Positions 46,363 through 59,045 of a DNA stretch of 64,000 bases are shown here, piece after piece; the stretch's first letter is position 1, and the number at the start of each line of letters is the position of its first letter. This stretch comes from Dasypus novemcinctus. Its lineage: Eukaryota; Chordata; Mammalia; Cingulata; Dasypodidae. Both the position numbers and the translations under genes were made by a program. The notes beneath the pieces were generated by a model, which made no database searches, was not told the origin of the DNA, and was given only the letters and a program-made list of their open reading frames with translations. The stretch is taken from the NCBI RefSeq assembly GCF_030445035.2, contig NC_080676.1, positions 15,290,940 to 15,354,939 of the forward strand. The letters run 5' to 3'.

Positions 46363-47499
46363 GCATTTACTTTTTTCCCTTTCCGGTCACATATAAAGAC
46401 TCAATTCATTGGTTCAGAGATTTAGGAGTTGATGTATACCTATTTTACTTATTATACCAGGATTAATAAAGATTTTCTACATGTAATTTACCGCTCCCCT
46501 ATCCCAAATTAAAAGTTATCCAAATTGAACTTCCCCATTTTAATTACTTGTCTCTTTTGCACCATTAACTCTGACTCTTCACTTTTCAACTTCTTATTTG
46601 GTTTGGAGCCTAGGAAACTGATGTTAAACCAAGTAGAAAATCTCACTTGTCATCATGTAGCATCATTTTTGGGAGAGTGACTACTGGATATTCTATTTTT
46701 TCATTCCATGAGGGATGTCCAATTAAGTCATAATTGTTTTCCTGTCAAATTCTAAACCTTTGCTGTAAACAAAAAGTGATGTCACTTGCATCCTTATAAT
46801 TATGACGTATTGTGAATGCTTTCAGAATTCATTTAAAAAATTGCCACATTTCTTTAAATTACATTTTAAACATAAGTTTGATGTATTATTTTGTTGAAAT
46901 AATAATATATAATAAAAACCAAAATATTTTCTGGGAGAGTACTTCTCCCATTTAGTAATAGAAGTCTCCAGGAAAGCAAAGGAATTTGATTTTCATAAAT
47001 TTGTTCTACAGCAATTTTTTTTCCAGAATTATAACTGATCTATAGAAACTTTTTTCTGACTTTAATAAAATATATCCCAGTACTTTGTAAAGTTAGTCAA
47101 ATCCTGATCATTGTTGCCATGACATCATGGTAATTTCCTTGGAAGATATTTGTTGTCGTATCAACTGTTTAGTATGAAATATTTGTCATTTTTCCAGGGT
47201 ATTGAATTATGTAATATTTTAGGGCAATAAGTTATAAATTTATTTAAACAAATGCTTGCTTTCATATTGTGTAAATAAGTAGAACTTAGTGTGCCTCTCA
47301 CAGTCATTACACATGTCAAAATACATTTAATTGCAGGCGAGTGACTAGAAGATTTTAAAAATGAATGTAATCTATTGGAAGAGAACTAAAAAAGAATGAA
47401 AAGTATTTTTAAAAGCTTTTAACCTAATAATACTTCTTGTATTTTAAAAATAATTTATTCTTCTATTTCATCAAAGTCTGATGACTAGAACTTGCTTGT
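46363..47499. other. Unique AT-rich sequence, nothing identified
   Basis: No repeat family or gene is recognised. Confidence 0.45.
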
Positions 47500-47725
47500 G
47501 CCCCTGGAGCATTATGGAGAGAAATCAGAACAGTAGTTGGTGCTAGGATGGGAGAGGAATCAGCTGGAAAAAGGCAGGAGGGAATTTTCCGTGGGGATGG
47601 AAATGTTCTGTATCTTAATTGGTGTGGTGTTTTTTTATGGTCACCTACATTTGCTAATTCATTGAACTGTACACTTAAGATCTGTACATTTTACTGTATG
47701 CAAGTATACCTCAATAAAATTTAAA
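47500..47725 (+). mobile_element. L1M/L1ME 3' UTR fragment
   Basis: The blocks GGAAATGTTCTGTATCTTAA, GAACTGTACACTTAAGATC and the end ATACCTCAATAAAATTT are typical of old mammalian L1 3' ends. Confidence 0.85.
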
Positions 47726-47948
47726 CTTTTTGGGAATGAGGTGATCTGAGGAGAAATGTTTTTAAGAGGTATCTGTAGGTAGTCAATGCTTGCTTTGTCT
47801 ATCGATAGAGACATATTTGTGATTCCAAATAAACTGCCTTGCTTTATTCATAGCTTCCTTTGAAAAAAACAAAATGCACCAAAATGTGTTTTAAATCAAT
47901 AAATATGGCTCTCAGAGTGTGGAGGAAAATGTTTTTAATTAAGGCCAT

Positions 47949-48384
47949 TGTGATGGTTAGGCTAATGTGTCAACTTGGCTAGGTAATGGTGCCAGTTGTT
48001 TGGTGAAGCAAGCACTGGGCTAATTGTAATACAAGGGCATTTCAAGGGCTTTAGTCATCAGTGAGTTGATTGCATATATGGGTGATTACGTCTACAATCA
48101 ACTGAGAAAATTGCTGCCAGAACTGAGTGACATCTCATCCAATCAATTGAAGGCTTAAAAAGAAGAAATGATCAGCATTCAGGAAGAGAATTACTGTCTC
48201 TACTCAGCCAGCCAGCGTCTCCTGGGGAATATTCAGTGGAGTCCCTGGTTTGCAGCCCACCCTTTGGAATTTGCACTTGCGCATCCCCACAGTCATGCGA
48301 GACAACTTTATAAAATCTCATACTATTCACACATATCTCCTCTTGATTCGTTTTCCCTAGAGAGATGACATGCATCTTGATGTT
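47949..48384 (+). mobile_element. ERVL-type LTR
   Basis: Starts TGTGATGGTTAGGCTAATG and TGTCAACTTGGCTAGG, as in ERVL-related LTRs, and ends in TTTTCCCTAGAGAGATGAC. A TATA-like CTTTATAAAATC lies at about 48306. The extreme 3' end is degraded and no 5-bp duplication is clear. Confidence 0.7.
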
Positions 48385-48394
48385 TTACTAAATA

Positions 48395-49450
48395 CCAAAT
48401 GCATTCATTCACTTGTGAAGCTTTGAGCACTGTTTATCCTGGGTACTGGGGATAGAGTATGTTGAACTAGGCAGAAACATGCTTGGTTCTAATGGAAGCT
48501 GCAATCTATGAGAGGACAAGGGTAAAAAGAACTTAGTAAATGTAACAAACAGGAGAAGCACAAAGTGCTTGGAGGTGGGGGAGTAGGGAGGCTAACCTCC
48601 TCTGAGGGATCAGGGAAAACTTTGATGTGCAAAGTCTTTAGCAAAACCCTACAGGGGTGGTAGGATTTCACTAGATGATGGAGGAGTTGGGGAGAGGGTG
48701 ATCCAGGCAGGAAAATTAGCAGGTTTGAATGTCATATGGGAAAAGAGCAAATTCAAATTGCTGACACATAGTGAGAAAGAAGGATATGACAGATAGGACT
48801 AGAGAGGTGGGGCGGGGGAGTAGCATAGGAGACATACAGGGCGTTAGAGGCTGGGTGATGATTTGACCTTTAAACCTGTGGTAACTGGAAGCTGTGGTAG
48901 ACTGAATTATGTACCCCAACAAAACATGCTCTTTTTCTTAATCTGTGTTCCTGTAGGCATGAAACCACTGTAAATAAGCCCCTTTGTAGATGTATTATCA
49001 GTTAAGCTGTGGCCTAATTTGTGAACAAGATCTTCTAAAATCCTGTGTAGGTGTGGTCACATTAGTCAGAGTTGCTCTTAATTTCAATTGCTGGAGGCCT
49101 TATAGAGAGAAATCAGAGAAAGCCTGGGATTTGCCAGAAGCCAAAAGCCAAGAGAAACCAGAAGAGCAGATAAGGAGAGATAGATCACCATGTGACATGA
49201 AGCAGAGATACCAGCCAAGGATTGCAACAAGCCAGCCCCAGAACCCTGCAGACTTTAGGAAAAAAACAAAACATACACACAAAACCATGTCCTTACTGAT
49301 GCGTTGATTTTGGACTTCCAGCCTCCAAAACCATGAGCCAAAAAATCCCTGTTGTTAAGCCAATTGGTATATGCTGTTTGTCATAGCAGCCTGGCAAATC
49401 AAAACAGAAGACATTGAAGATTGAAATAATAGAGTGACATGATCAGATTT
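48395..49450 (-). mobile_element. L2 LINE 3' region (antisense), split by a MaLR LTR
   Basis: Begins with the reversed L2 tail (GCATTCATTCACTTG) and a GGTACTGGGGATAGAG block. It continues on both sides of the LTR at 48893-49406; the right part is GAGTGACATGATCAGATTTG. Confidence 0.6.
48893..49406 (+). mobile_element. MaLR (MLT1-like) solo LTR
   Basis: A 514-bp LTR runs TGTGGTAGACTGAATTATG to CTGGCAAATCAAAACA, flanked by GAAGC (48888-48892) and GAAGA (49407-49411), a 5-bp duplication with one change. It contains the TGATGCGTTGATTTTGGAC block of the MaLR LTR 3' region. Confidence 0.85.
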
Positions 49451-49737
49451 GCCAATTGCCAAGCGATAAATGGATTAGAAGGAAAACTACCTTTTGGATA
49501 AGTTCCAAGACAGCACAAACTCATCCCTTTTATTTCTTTCCCTGAAGTGACTAGCATTAAAATAAGATTTTGTTTCTTTCCATTATGGTAGATAGTAATT
49601 TTGAGAAATTAGCTATTTCCTCCCAATACTTGCTGAAACTCTCCTACCAAACAAGGATGGACCTTTAGTGAGGACCGGGGACTAGACAGATGCAATTTGT
49701 GTCATCCTTGAGCTGGAACAGAAGTTTAAGTCATGCT

Positions 49738-49768
49738 GTGTGTATGTGTGTGTGTGTGTGTATATATA
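49738..49768. repeat. TG microsatellite
   Basis: A run of TG units with TA units at its right end. Confidence 0.85.
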
Positions 49769-50659
49769 TTTAAAAACAGCCACTTAGGTATAGTTATAGG
49801 AAAAGTATTGAACCAAACCTGAAGATGGCATTGAATTAATTGCACCCACATCATCTTTTCTCCAAAAAATGGCTGAGTGGGGGCAAAATCCTGCCTGAGT
49901 GAGCTGTTTTGAGAACCCACAAAGCAGGAGGCTTTAGGGCATCCATCTGGAAAGAGTGTGACAAAAAGAATGATTGCTTAAGGTAAAACTGAGTTTCTGG
50001 CACTTCAGGCGGCAGCTGTGGGATGGCTACCTGCCTCCCGCGGCACCCCTGAAGGAAGCCGCAGTGATCCCCGACTCCTGACACTTGCCTGTCACCCAGC
50101 TGAAGGACTAACTCCAAGAGAGGGAGGGTTCTGGAGACAGGTCCCCCAAGTGTGGGTTCAATTGTCTGGACCCCCCCTCTTTTGAGCTTTGAGGAGCATA
50201 CCAGCTGACTTGAGGAGAAACCCGGAGAGGGAGAGGCAAATCTGCTGAGGCAGCCTGATTTACTTAACCTCCCCAGGATAGGGAAAATTGGTCTGGGAGA
50301 AGGTGGAGTCAGGTAATTAACTAGTCCTGTGCAACTAACCTCAGGGAGAGGGACAGTGTGAAATGCTTAATAAGCTTCCAAAAGCGTATTTAGGGTTTCT
50401 GGCAAGTGGGTGCGCTCTCTCAAAGAGACTGAGAGTCATTTTATTGTGTTGACTTAAGTCCCTGGGGTGATATTTGAATTTCAAAAGGGCCTCTCTCAAG
50501 GGCTATTGCTTCCTGCTGCCCTGGGAGAGAAAGCAGTTAGGAAAAAAAGGGGGGTGAGGTGGAGCACAGATACCTAATCAGCACTTTATCTAATTGCAAA
50601 GAGTCATTCCTGCATCAGAGAAAGGGGCTATTTTTGAAGATCTAATCAACCCAACAAAG

Positions 50660-50745
50660 AAGTTTAGTTCAGTGGAGGAGTTTCTGCCTTGAATATACAA
50701 GGTCTCTAGTTTGATTCCTGGCTCCTCTTAGGTAAGTGACCCACT
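50660..50745 (+). mobile_element. Possible worn tRNA-like SINE fragment
   Basis: TTTAGTTCAGTGGAGGAG resembles an A box region and CTCTAGTTTGATTCCTGG a B box region at the right distance, but no tail or duplication is seen. It may be part of the L1 leader by chance. Confidence 0.3.
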
Positions 50746-51639
50746 GGGATATTAAATATCTAGCTGATACTTTAGGTCAGGGAAAACATAGACATTATCC
50801 TTGTATTAGCTTCCTTTGGATATTGCTTTTCCTAAAAAAAAAAAGTTTCTTTTGTTGTACAATTTAACTTAGTTTACTCCACTTCAAAATCTGCAGCAAA
50901 AAAAACTGCAGGGTAATTGATTGATAAAGATGGGCAGCCTGAAAAGCTCCACAGGGGAATAATAGGGATGTCAGGTTTTTCTTAGTGCTTGGTTGACTCC
51001 TTGTTTGTGGGCTTGTCTGTTATTTTGTTTTCTTGTCTTCCTTCCTCTTTTACATTCCTACCCCCCATTTTCTTCTTTTTTTAATTAGGTGCTACCAGCT
51101 TGTTTCTTGTTTGTTGTGTTTCCTCTTCCTCGATTTCCTCTTTTCTGTGTATACTGATTTTGGCTACCAACACTATCTCTTTTCCCTCCTACATCTTTCT
51201 ATCTTCTTCCTTCTACTGTTGCTCTTACATTCCACCTCCATTTGTTTTGTCCCCAGTTTTTCTTGCTTTTTATTTCTAAAACTTCTCTTCTGTTTTCTAT
51301 CTTTTATAAATTCTTTCTCTTTTTGTCCTTTCTTTTGTTTTTCTCTCCTTCCTAATCACACTGACCTTTTAATTCATACTATATTCTTCTCATAGTCAGT
51401 TTCCCATTTCATTGCTGGTACTCCACTTTTTTGTTCCTATAACTCTACAGTGCTTGCATGAGTTTACTATTCATTCTCCCAGGTCTTATATGGTTCTTCT
51501 GCTAAAATTAACTATCAATACTACTATTACACTTTTCTTTTCTTACCTCTTTTGCTTTCCTTGGCCCTAATCTTTCTTCTCTAAGGGAACTTAGACAACA
51601 ATAAGGAAATAGAATGAGATGAACAAAGTTTCAAAGAGA

Positions 51640-52760
51640 AAACTTAACACACATATAAAAACAGTAACTAAATAAAACCCAAGACTAGAAGGAGAAGCTA
51701 AAAAATATGAACAAACCCATCAAGATAAAATGATGACCAGACAGCAACAAAAAATTACAAACCATAACAATAATCAGGAAGACATGGCCCAGGCCAATGA
51801 AAAAACTGAAAACTAGGAAGAGATGCAGAGCATCAAAAAACTAATCAAAACTGTCCAAACAAATATCATGGACTAACTTAATGAAGTGAAGGAAGAGGTT
51901 AACAATATTAAGAAAACACTTGGTGAGCATTCTGAAGAAATTGTAGACATACACAAAAAGATATGTGTATCAAAAAGATATGATGGTGATTAATGGCACA
52001 ATCCAAGAAATAAAAAAATATACTCTTAGCAAGCAACAGCAGATTTGAACAGACAGAGGAAAGAATTAGTGATGTGGAAGACAGTTCATATGAAATCAAA
52101 CAGATAGTAGAATTGATAGATAAAAATACAGAAAAAAATCCACCAGGGACTTAAGGATTTGAATGACAATTCAAAACACACAATCATACATGTTATAGGT
52201 ATCCCAGAAAGAGAAGAGAAGGGAAAGGGGCAGAAGGGGTGTTGGAGGAAATAATGGCTGAAAACTCCCAAACCTTATTGAGGAAGATGGATGTACATGT
52301 CCAGGAAGCACAGTGCACCCCAAACTGTATAAATCCCAATGGGCTTACTCTAAGACATATACTTATCAAATCATCCAATGCTCAAGACAAAGAGAAAATA
52401 CTGTAAGCAGCAAGAAAAAAGGGAACCATCTCATACAAGGGAAGTTCAATAAGATTAAGTGTTGATTTCTCATCTGAAACCATGGAGGCAAGAAGGCAGT
52501 GGTATGAAAAAATCAAGGTACTAAATGAAAGAAATTTCCAGTCAAGAATGCTCTATACTGCAAAACCAGCATTAAAAAATGAAGGAGAGTTCAAAATATT
52601 CACAGATAAACAGAAACTAAGAGTATGCCAATAAGAAACCTGCCCTTCAAGAAATATTAAAGGGAGTTCTACAGGTTGAGAGAGCAAAACAGGAGAGACA
52701 GAACTTGGAGGAGAGTGTAAGAACAACTAAAAATACAAAAAGAGAAATAAAAACAATATA
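51640..52760 (+). pseudogene. LINE-1 ORF1, decayed
   Basis: ORF1p is the RNA-binding chaperone of the L1 particle. The first half, about 51800-52150, has Glu/Lys/Gln-rich sequence suited to the coiled coil. The conserved C-terminal part follows with VIGIPEREE-like sequence at about 52195, an ETMEARRQWYEKIKVL block at about 52480, and a final PALQEILKGVLQ block at about 52650. Several stops and a run of frame changes make it non-functional. Confidence 0.85.
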
Positions 52761-52789
52761 TGACATATACAAATCAAAAGAAAATATGC

Positions 52790-55700
52790 TAGTGTAATTC
52801 CTTGAGAGTAATAACACTGAATGTTAACAGATTAAATGCACCAATCAGGAGACACAGATTGGCAGAATGGATAAGAAAATATGACCCATCTATATGCTGT
52901 CTATAAGAAACCCACCTTAGACCCAGGAATTCAAGGAGGTTGAAAGTGAATGACTGGAAAACAATCTTACAAGCAAACAATAACCAAAAAAGGACAGGAG
53001 TAGCTATACTAATATCAGAAAAGATAGATTTTAAATGCAAAACTATTGTGAGAGACAAAGACAAACACTATATATTAGTAAAAGGGGTAATCTTTCAATA
53101 AGAAAGAACAATCACAAACATTTATGCACTTAACCAGGATGCCTCAAAATACATGAGGCAAACACTGGAAAAACTAAGTGGAGGAATAGATACCTCTACA
53201 ATTATAGTGGGGGACTTTAATACACCATTAGACAGAACATCTTGATAGAGAATCAATAAAGAAACAATAGGGAAGTGAACTTGACTCAATGGATCAAGTG
53301 TCCGCCTACCACATGGGAGGTCCATGGTTCAAACCCAGGGCCTCTTTGACCCATGTGGAGCTGGCCCATGTGCAATGCTGATGTGTGCAAGGAGTGCCAT
53401 GCCACACAGGGGTGCCCCCCACATAGGGGAGCCCCACACTCAAGGAATGTGCTCTGTAAGGAGAGCCGCCCAGCATGAAAGTCTAGCCTACCCAGGAGCA
53501 GCACCACACACACAGAGAACTGATGCAGCAAGATGACGCAACAACAACAAAAGAGGCACAGATTCCCAGTGCTGCTGACAAGGATACAAGTGGACACAGA
53601 AGAACACACAGTGAATGGGCACAGAGAACAGACAACTGGGGTGGGGGGGCGGGGAGACAATTAAAAAAAAAAAAAAGGAACAACAACTTTGAATAATATA
53701 TTGGAGGATCTGGACCTAATAGAAATATATAGAACACTATACCCCAATACAGCAGAATATGGATTCTTCTCAAGTGCACGTGGATCATTCTCCAAGATAG
53801 ACCACATGCTAGGCAACAGAGAATGTCTCAATGAATTGAGAAAGATTGAAATCATACAAAATAATTTCTCTGACAACAATGGAATAAAACTGGAAATCTG
53901 CAAGGGCCAGAGAACCAGATTAGGCACAAAGATATGGAAGTTAAGCAAACAGTGGGTCCAGGAGGAAATCTCCAAATAAATCAGTAACTACTTTGAAACT
54001 AATGAAAATGACAACACAACATAACAAAACTTATGGGATGCAGCTAAAGCTGCACTGAGAGGGAAATTCAAGCCATAAATTCATATATCAAAAAAGAAGA
54101 AAGAGGGAAAATTGAAGACTTAATTGCACATGTGGAGGAATTAATAAAAAAAAAAACATGAAAGGAAGAAGAAAGAAAGAAAGAACAAAGATCAGACCAG
54201 AACTAAATGAAATAGAAAATAAGAAAGCACTAGATAAATAAACAAATAAGAGCTAGTTCTTTGAGAAGATGAGTAAAATTGAAAAACCCTTAACTAGACT
54301 AACAAAGAAAAAAAGAGAGAAGATGCAAGTACACAAAATAAGAAATGAGAAATGACTCCACAGATATGAAGACTATCATAAGAGGATACTTTGAAAAGCT
54401 ATATGCCAACAAGGACAATTTAGAGGAAATGGTTACATCATTCTAGAAACACATAAGCAGCCTACATTGATGAAAGAAGAAACTGATGATCTCAACAAAC
54501 CAATCACAAGTAAAGATAAAGAGATAGAATTCGTAGGTAAACCCCACCCCCAATAGAAGAGCCCCAGGCCAGAGGATTTCACAGGTGAATTCTACCAAAC
54601 ATTCTGGAAAGAATTAACACCAATCTTGCTTAAACTCTTCCAAAACATTGAAATAGAAGGAACATTGCTTAACTCATTCTATGATGCCAACATTACCTTA
54701 ATGCCAAAGCCAAAGACACACAAGAAAGGAAAATTACAGACCAGTCTCGCTAATGAACCTAGATCCTAAAATCCTGAACAAAATACTTGCTAATCGTATT
54801 CAACAACACATCAAATGAATTAAACACCATGACCAAGTGGATTTCATCCCTAGTAGTCAAGGATGGCTCAACATAAGAAAACCAATCAAAGTAATACACC
54901 ACATAAACAAATGGAAAGAAAAAAAATCAGATGATCATCTCTATAGATGCAGAAAAAGCATTTGACAAAATATAGCACCTTTCCCTTATAAAAACACTGC
55001 AAAAGATAGCAATAGAAGGAAATTTTCTGAATATGATAAAGGGTATATATATGAAAAACCCACAGCCAACATCATATACAATGGTGAAATTCTAAAATCT
55101 TTCCCTCTAAAATCAGAAATAAGACAAGGATGCCCACTATCACCCTTCCTATTTAACATTGTGTTAGATGTACTTGCTCAAGCACTGAGGCAAGAAACAG
55201 ATATTAAAAGGCATCCAAATTAGAAAGGAAGAAGTCAAAATTTCACCATTTGCAGACAACATGATCCTATTCATAAAAAGACCTGAGAAATCCACAACAA
55301 AGCTTCTAGAACTTAAAAATGAGTTCAGTAAAGTCGCAGGTTATAAGATCAATGTGCAAAAATCAGTAGCATTTCTGTACACCAATAATGAGCAATCTGA
55401 GGAGGAAATCAAGAAAAAAAATATCATTTGCAATAATAAATTAAAAAAATCAAATGGCTAAGAATAAATTTAACTAAAGATGTAAAAGACTTATACACAG
55501 AAAACTACACAACACTGTTTAAGGAAATCAAAGAAATCTTAAATAAATGGAAGAATATTCCCTGTTCAAGGATAGGAAGACTAAACATCATTAAGATGTC
55601 TATCCTACCCAAACTGATCTACAGATTTAATGTAATACCAATAAAAATCAACACATTTTTTAATGAACTGGAAAAACTAACCATAAAATTTATTCAGAAG

Positions 55701-57040
55701 GGAAAGAGGCCCTGAATAGTCAAAGATATACTGGAAAAGGACAATGAAATTGGAAGAATCATACTACCTGACTTTAAAGCTAGAGTGGTCAAAACTGCTT
55801 GGTATGGCACAAGGATCGACATACTGATCAATGGAAATGAATTGAAATTTCTGATATAGATCCTCGCATATACAGTCATCTAATATGCGACACAGCCACC
55901 AAGCTCACTCAACTGGGAGAGAATGGCCTCTTTAACAAATAGTGCTTGGAGAACTGCATATCCGTATGCAAAAGAATGAGAGAGGAATACCATCTCACAC
56001 CTTATACAAAAATCAACTCAATGTAGATCAAAGATCTAAATGTAAGAACCAAGACCATAAAGACCTTGGAAGCCAAGGTAGGGAAGCATCTACAGGATCT
56101 TGTAATAGGAAATGACTTCGTGAACTTCACACTCAAAGCTCAAGTAGTGAAAGAAAAAATAGATAAATGGGACCTCCTCAAAATTAAAGCCTTTTGCATC
56201 TCAAAGGAGTTTATCAAGAAAGTGAAAAGAGAGCCTACCCAATGGGAGAAAATATTTAGTAACCATATATCTGATAGGAGACTAATATTCAGCATATATA
56301 AAGAAATCCTCTATCTCAAAAATGCAAAGACAACCCATTTAAAAAATGGGCAAGAGATATGAACAGACACTTCTTCAAAGAAGAAATATAAATGGCTAAA
56401 AAGCACATGAAAAGATGCTCAACATCACTAGCTATTAGGAAAATGCAAATCAAAACTACAATGAGATAACATTTTACACCTATTAGACTGGCAGCTATTA
56501 AAATAGCAAAGGACTACAAGTGTTAGAGAGGATGTGGAGGAATGGGAACCCTCATCCACTGCTGGAGGGAATGTAGAAGGATCCAGCCATTGTGGAGGGC
56601 AGTTTGGAAGTTCCTCAAAAAACTAGCTATAGATTTGCCATATGACCCAGCAATTCCACTGCTGCATATATACCCAGAAGAACTGAAAACAAGGACATAA
56701 ACCAATATATGCAAACCAATGTTCATAGAAGCATTATTCACTATTGCCAAAACTTGGAATCAACCCAAATGCCCATCAACAGATGAATGGATAAACAAAA
56801 TGTGATATATACATACAATGGAATACTACTCAGCTGTAAGAAGGAATACAGTGCTAACACACGGGAAAACATGGATGAATCTTAAGGATCTTATGTTGAG
56901 TGGAGCAAGCCAGTCATCAAAGATAAATACTACATGACCTCTCTGATATGATTTAAGCAAATCAGTCTGTCTCAGAGAGCTAGAGACTGGAAGATAGGCT
57001 TACAGGAAATAAGCAGGGAGAAGAAGGTTGTGAGCCAATG
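52790..57040 (+). pseudogene. LINE-1 ORF2, decayed and split by a SINE
   Basis: The endonuclease begins near 52800 (VITLNVNRLNAPIRR) and resumes at 53689 after the SINE, with a GSFSKIDHMLG block near 53790. The reverse transcriptase runs about 54560-55720. Its catalytic box reads FADN instead of FADD at about 55247-55262, so even apart from the frameshifts the active site is lost. The C-terminal region includes [15 protein letters not shown]-type sequence near 56420 and a LPYDPAIPLL block near 56640. Stops are frequent. Confidence 0.93.
53268..53676 (+). mobile_element. DAS-type tRNA-related SINE
   Basis: An insert of about 410 bp splits the L1 ORF2 endonuclease and is flanked by AAAGAAACAA (53258-53267) and AAAGGAACAA (53674-53683). 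The tRNA-like head carries an A-box-like TGACTCAATGGA and B box GGTTCAAACCC. The body ends in a G-rich stretch and poly-A. It matches the SINE at 58088-58447 along its length. I identify it as the xenarthran DAS family from memory. Confidence 0.88.
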
Positions 57041-58087
57041 CCCATAGGGGCAAAATCTATGATGAAGTGGAGGCAAGTAGTTGTGCAGTGAAGGGATAAG
57101 ACGGAGATCTAGGGATACTATTGGGTTGGGTTTTGTAGGCTTGAGGGGGGCTAGGGTTGGAAGAATGGGTCAGATGGTCCATGGAATTTGGGGGAGGGTT
57201 GAGGAGGAGCAGGTTTTATTGGGAGATTGTCTTGTATGTGGTTGAAATTATAATGTTGAGAAATCTCTTTAGCAAATATAAGAAGGAAGGGTTACTGGTT
57301 TAAGGTGTTTGATGGTGGTCATCTGGCATAGGGTGCACGTAGGCAGATTTCTAATGAATATGTGAGTGCTCATCTTTTCATAGCATGTTATATCAGTGGG
57401 TGGAGACCCATACAATGAGTGGGAAGGTATTGTACCCCCCATCCTTGGAAGGCCTGATGTTCTCAAAGAGAGGGGAAGGTGTCTCTGGAGAACATGGGTG
57501 GCTCCCAATGGAGGAAGACAGACTAGTATGAGCCCCCAGCATTGTTACAAGTATCTATGAATCTTGTCCTTCAAGCAGTGAAGCTTGGTTGTCACTGTGG
57601 GCACCGAGGGGATGGGGAGAGAGGAATAGAGTAGATGGAAAAGGGGGTAACTGGCGGGGCAATGGAGATGTTCTGCATGATTGTGCAATGATGGATACAG
57701 TCTATGTTAAATTTCACCAAAAATTTATAAAAGTGTACAGTCTAAAATGTAAACCAGAATGTAAATCATAATGTAACCATGGTTAGTAGCTCCATTTCAC
57801 TATTTGTACATCAGTTGCAGCAAATGTAACATCCAGATGTAAAAAGATCATTGCAGGGAGCAGGGGGAAAAAGAGGGGGATGTTGGGCATTTAAGAGTCC
57901 CTTACATTCTATATGGGACTTTACTGTGACCTAAAACTTCCTTGAAGATAATTTTTAAAAATGATGTAAGATTCTGAGGAAGAAATGGAAGAGATTGCCT
58001 TGTCATTGCACATACAGGGCAACACCTATTACACTGATTGAAGGCAAAATGTAAAAAAAAAAATTTTAATGATTATTTCATTTTTTT

Positions 58088-58447
58088 TTTTTAAGATTTA
58101 TTTATTTAATTCCCCCCCTCCCCCGGTTGTCTGTTCTCTGTGTCTATTTGCTGCATCTTGTTTCTTCGTCTGCTTCTGTTGTCGTCAGCGGCATGGAAAG
58201 TGTGGGCGGCGCCATTCCTGGGCAGGCTGCACTTTTCTTTTGCCCTGGGCGGCTCTCCTTACGGGTGCACTCCTTGCGCGTGGGGCTCCCCTCCACAGGG
58301 GACACCCCTGCGTGGCAGGGCACTCCTTGCGCGCATCAGCACTGCACATGGGCCAGCTCCACACGGATCAAGGAGGCCCGGGGTTTGAACCGGGGACCTC
58401 CCATGTGGTAGATGGACGCCCTAACCACTGGGCCAAGTCCGTTTCCC
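58088..58447 (-). mobile_element. DAS-type tRNA-related SINE
   Basis: On the minus strand the head has A box TTGGCCCAGTGGTTAG and B box GGTTCAAACCC, so the polymerase III promoter looks intact, followed by the DAS body, AATAAATAAAT and a poly-A tail. A duplication of TCATTTTTTT frames it (58078-58087 and 58448-58457). It is better preserved than the copy at 53268. Confidence 0.9.
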
Positions 58448-58457
58448 TCATTTTTTT

Positions 58458-59045
58458 AATACCCCAATTTATTTTTTACTTTATTTTGGTTTTTCTACAT
58501 TATTACATATTTTATTTCTAATCTTTAAACCTATCATTACTATTGCATTTTCCTATTAGTTGAATTTGGCAATATATTAGGCTTAATTTTTTAAGAAATT
58601 TTTGATCACAGAGGGGTTTGACTATGGCAGGGGAGGACCATTGGTGTGGGGGGTCATTGATGGGGGATGCATGGGTGGGAGGGAGTTCACCAGGGCCCAC
58701 ATATAGGGTATATAGATATGTTCAGATGCTTGTTGGGACTTGGAGTTGTCCTGAATGATATTGCAGGGTCAGCTACAGGACATTATATAACCTGCCAAAA
58801 CCCACTGAATGGATTGGGAGAGCATGTAAACTACAATATAAACTATAATCCATGCTGTGTAGCAGTGCTCCAAAATGAATTCATCAAATGCAATAAATGT
58901 ATGACATACGGAGGAAAGAAGATGTTGATGTGGAAGGAGTGGGGGGTGTGGGGAGTGGGGTATATGGGAGCCTCTTATATTTTTTAATGTTACATTTTGT
59001 GTGATCTTGTATCTTTAAAAATAAGATAATAAAAAATTTTTAAGA
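58458..59045 (+). mobile_element. Retroposon/L1-type 3' end, copy D
   Basis: From about 58700 to 59033 this is homologous to the last third of retroposon copies A-C, including a GACTTGGAGTTGTCCTGA block, a CCAAAATGAATTCATCAAATG block, the G-rich tract at 58939-58965 and an AATAAAAAATTTTTAAG end. From 58458 to 58700 it is different from them. It follows the L1 copy 2 3' UTR directly, with only the SINE between, so it may be part of that L1's 3' UTR. Confidence 0.75.

Larger units (their letters stand above)
49860..58060 (+). mobile_element. LINE-1 copy 2, near full length
   Basis: The order is a G-rich leader (about 49860-50560), a T-rich segment (about 51000-51570), ORF1, ORF2, a long 3' UTR and an A-run at 58050-58063. 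The start is an estimate from a change in composition; no duplication was found. It is interrupted by a SINE at 53268-53676. Its 3' UTR is of a different type from LINE-1 copy 1. Confidence 0.85.

Noticed and set aside
51033-51395. 120-codon hydrophobic frame that looks like a multi-pass membrane protein
   Set aside because: It is a T-rich tract read as Phe/Leu/Ser inside the L1 leader. Composition explains it.
53270-53345. tRNA-like fold with A and B boxes considered as a functional tRNA gene
   Set aside because: It is the head of a DAS-type SINE with a long body, poly-A and target duplication.
57589-57771. 60-codon frame in the L1 copy 2 3' UTR
   Set aside because: Lies within a recognisable L1 3' UTR and has no protein resemblance.
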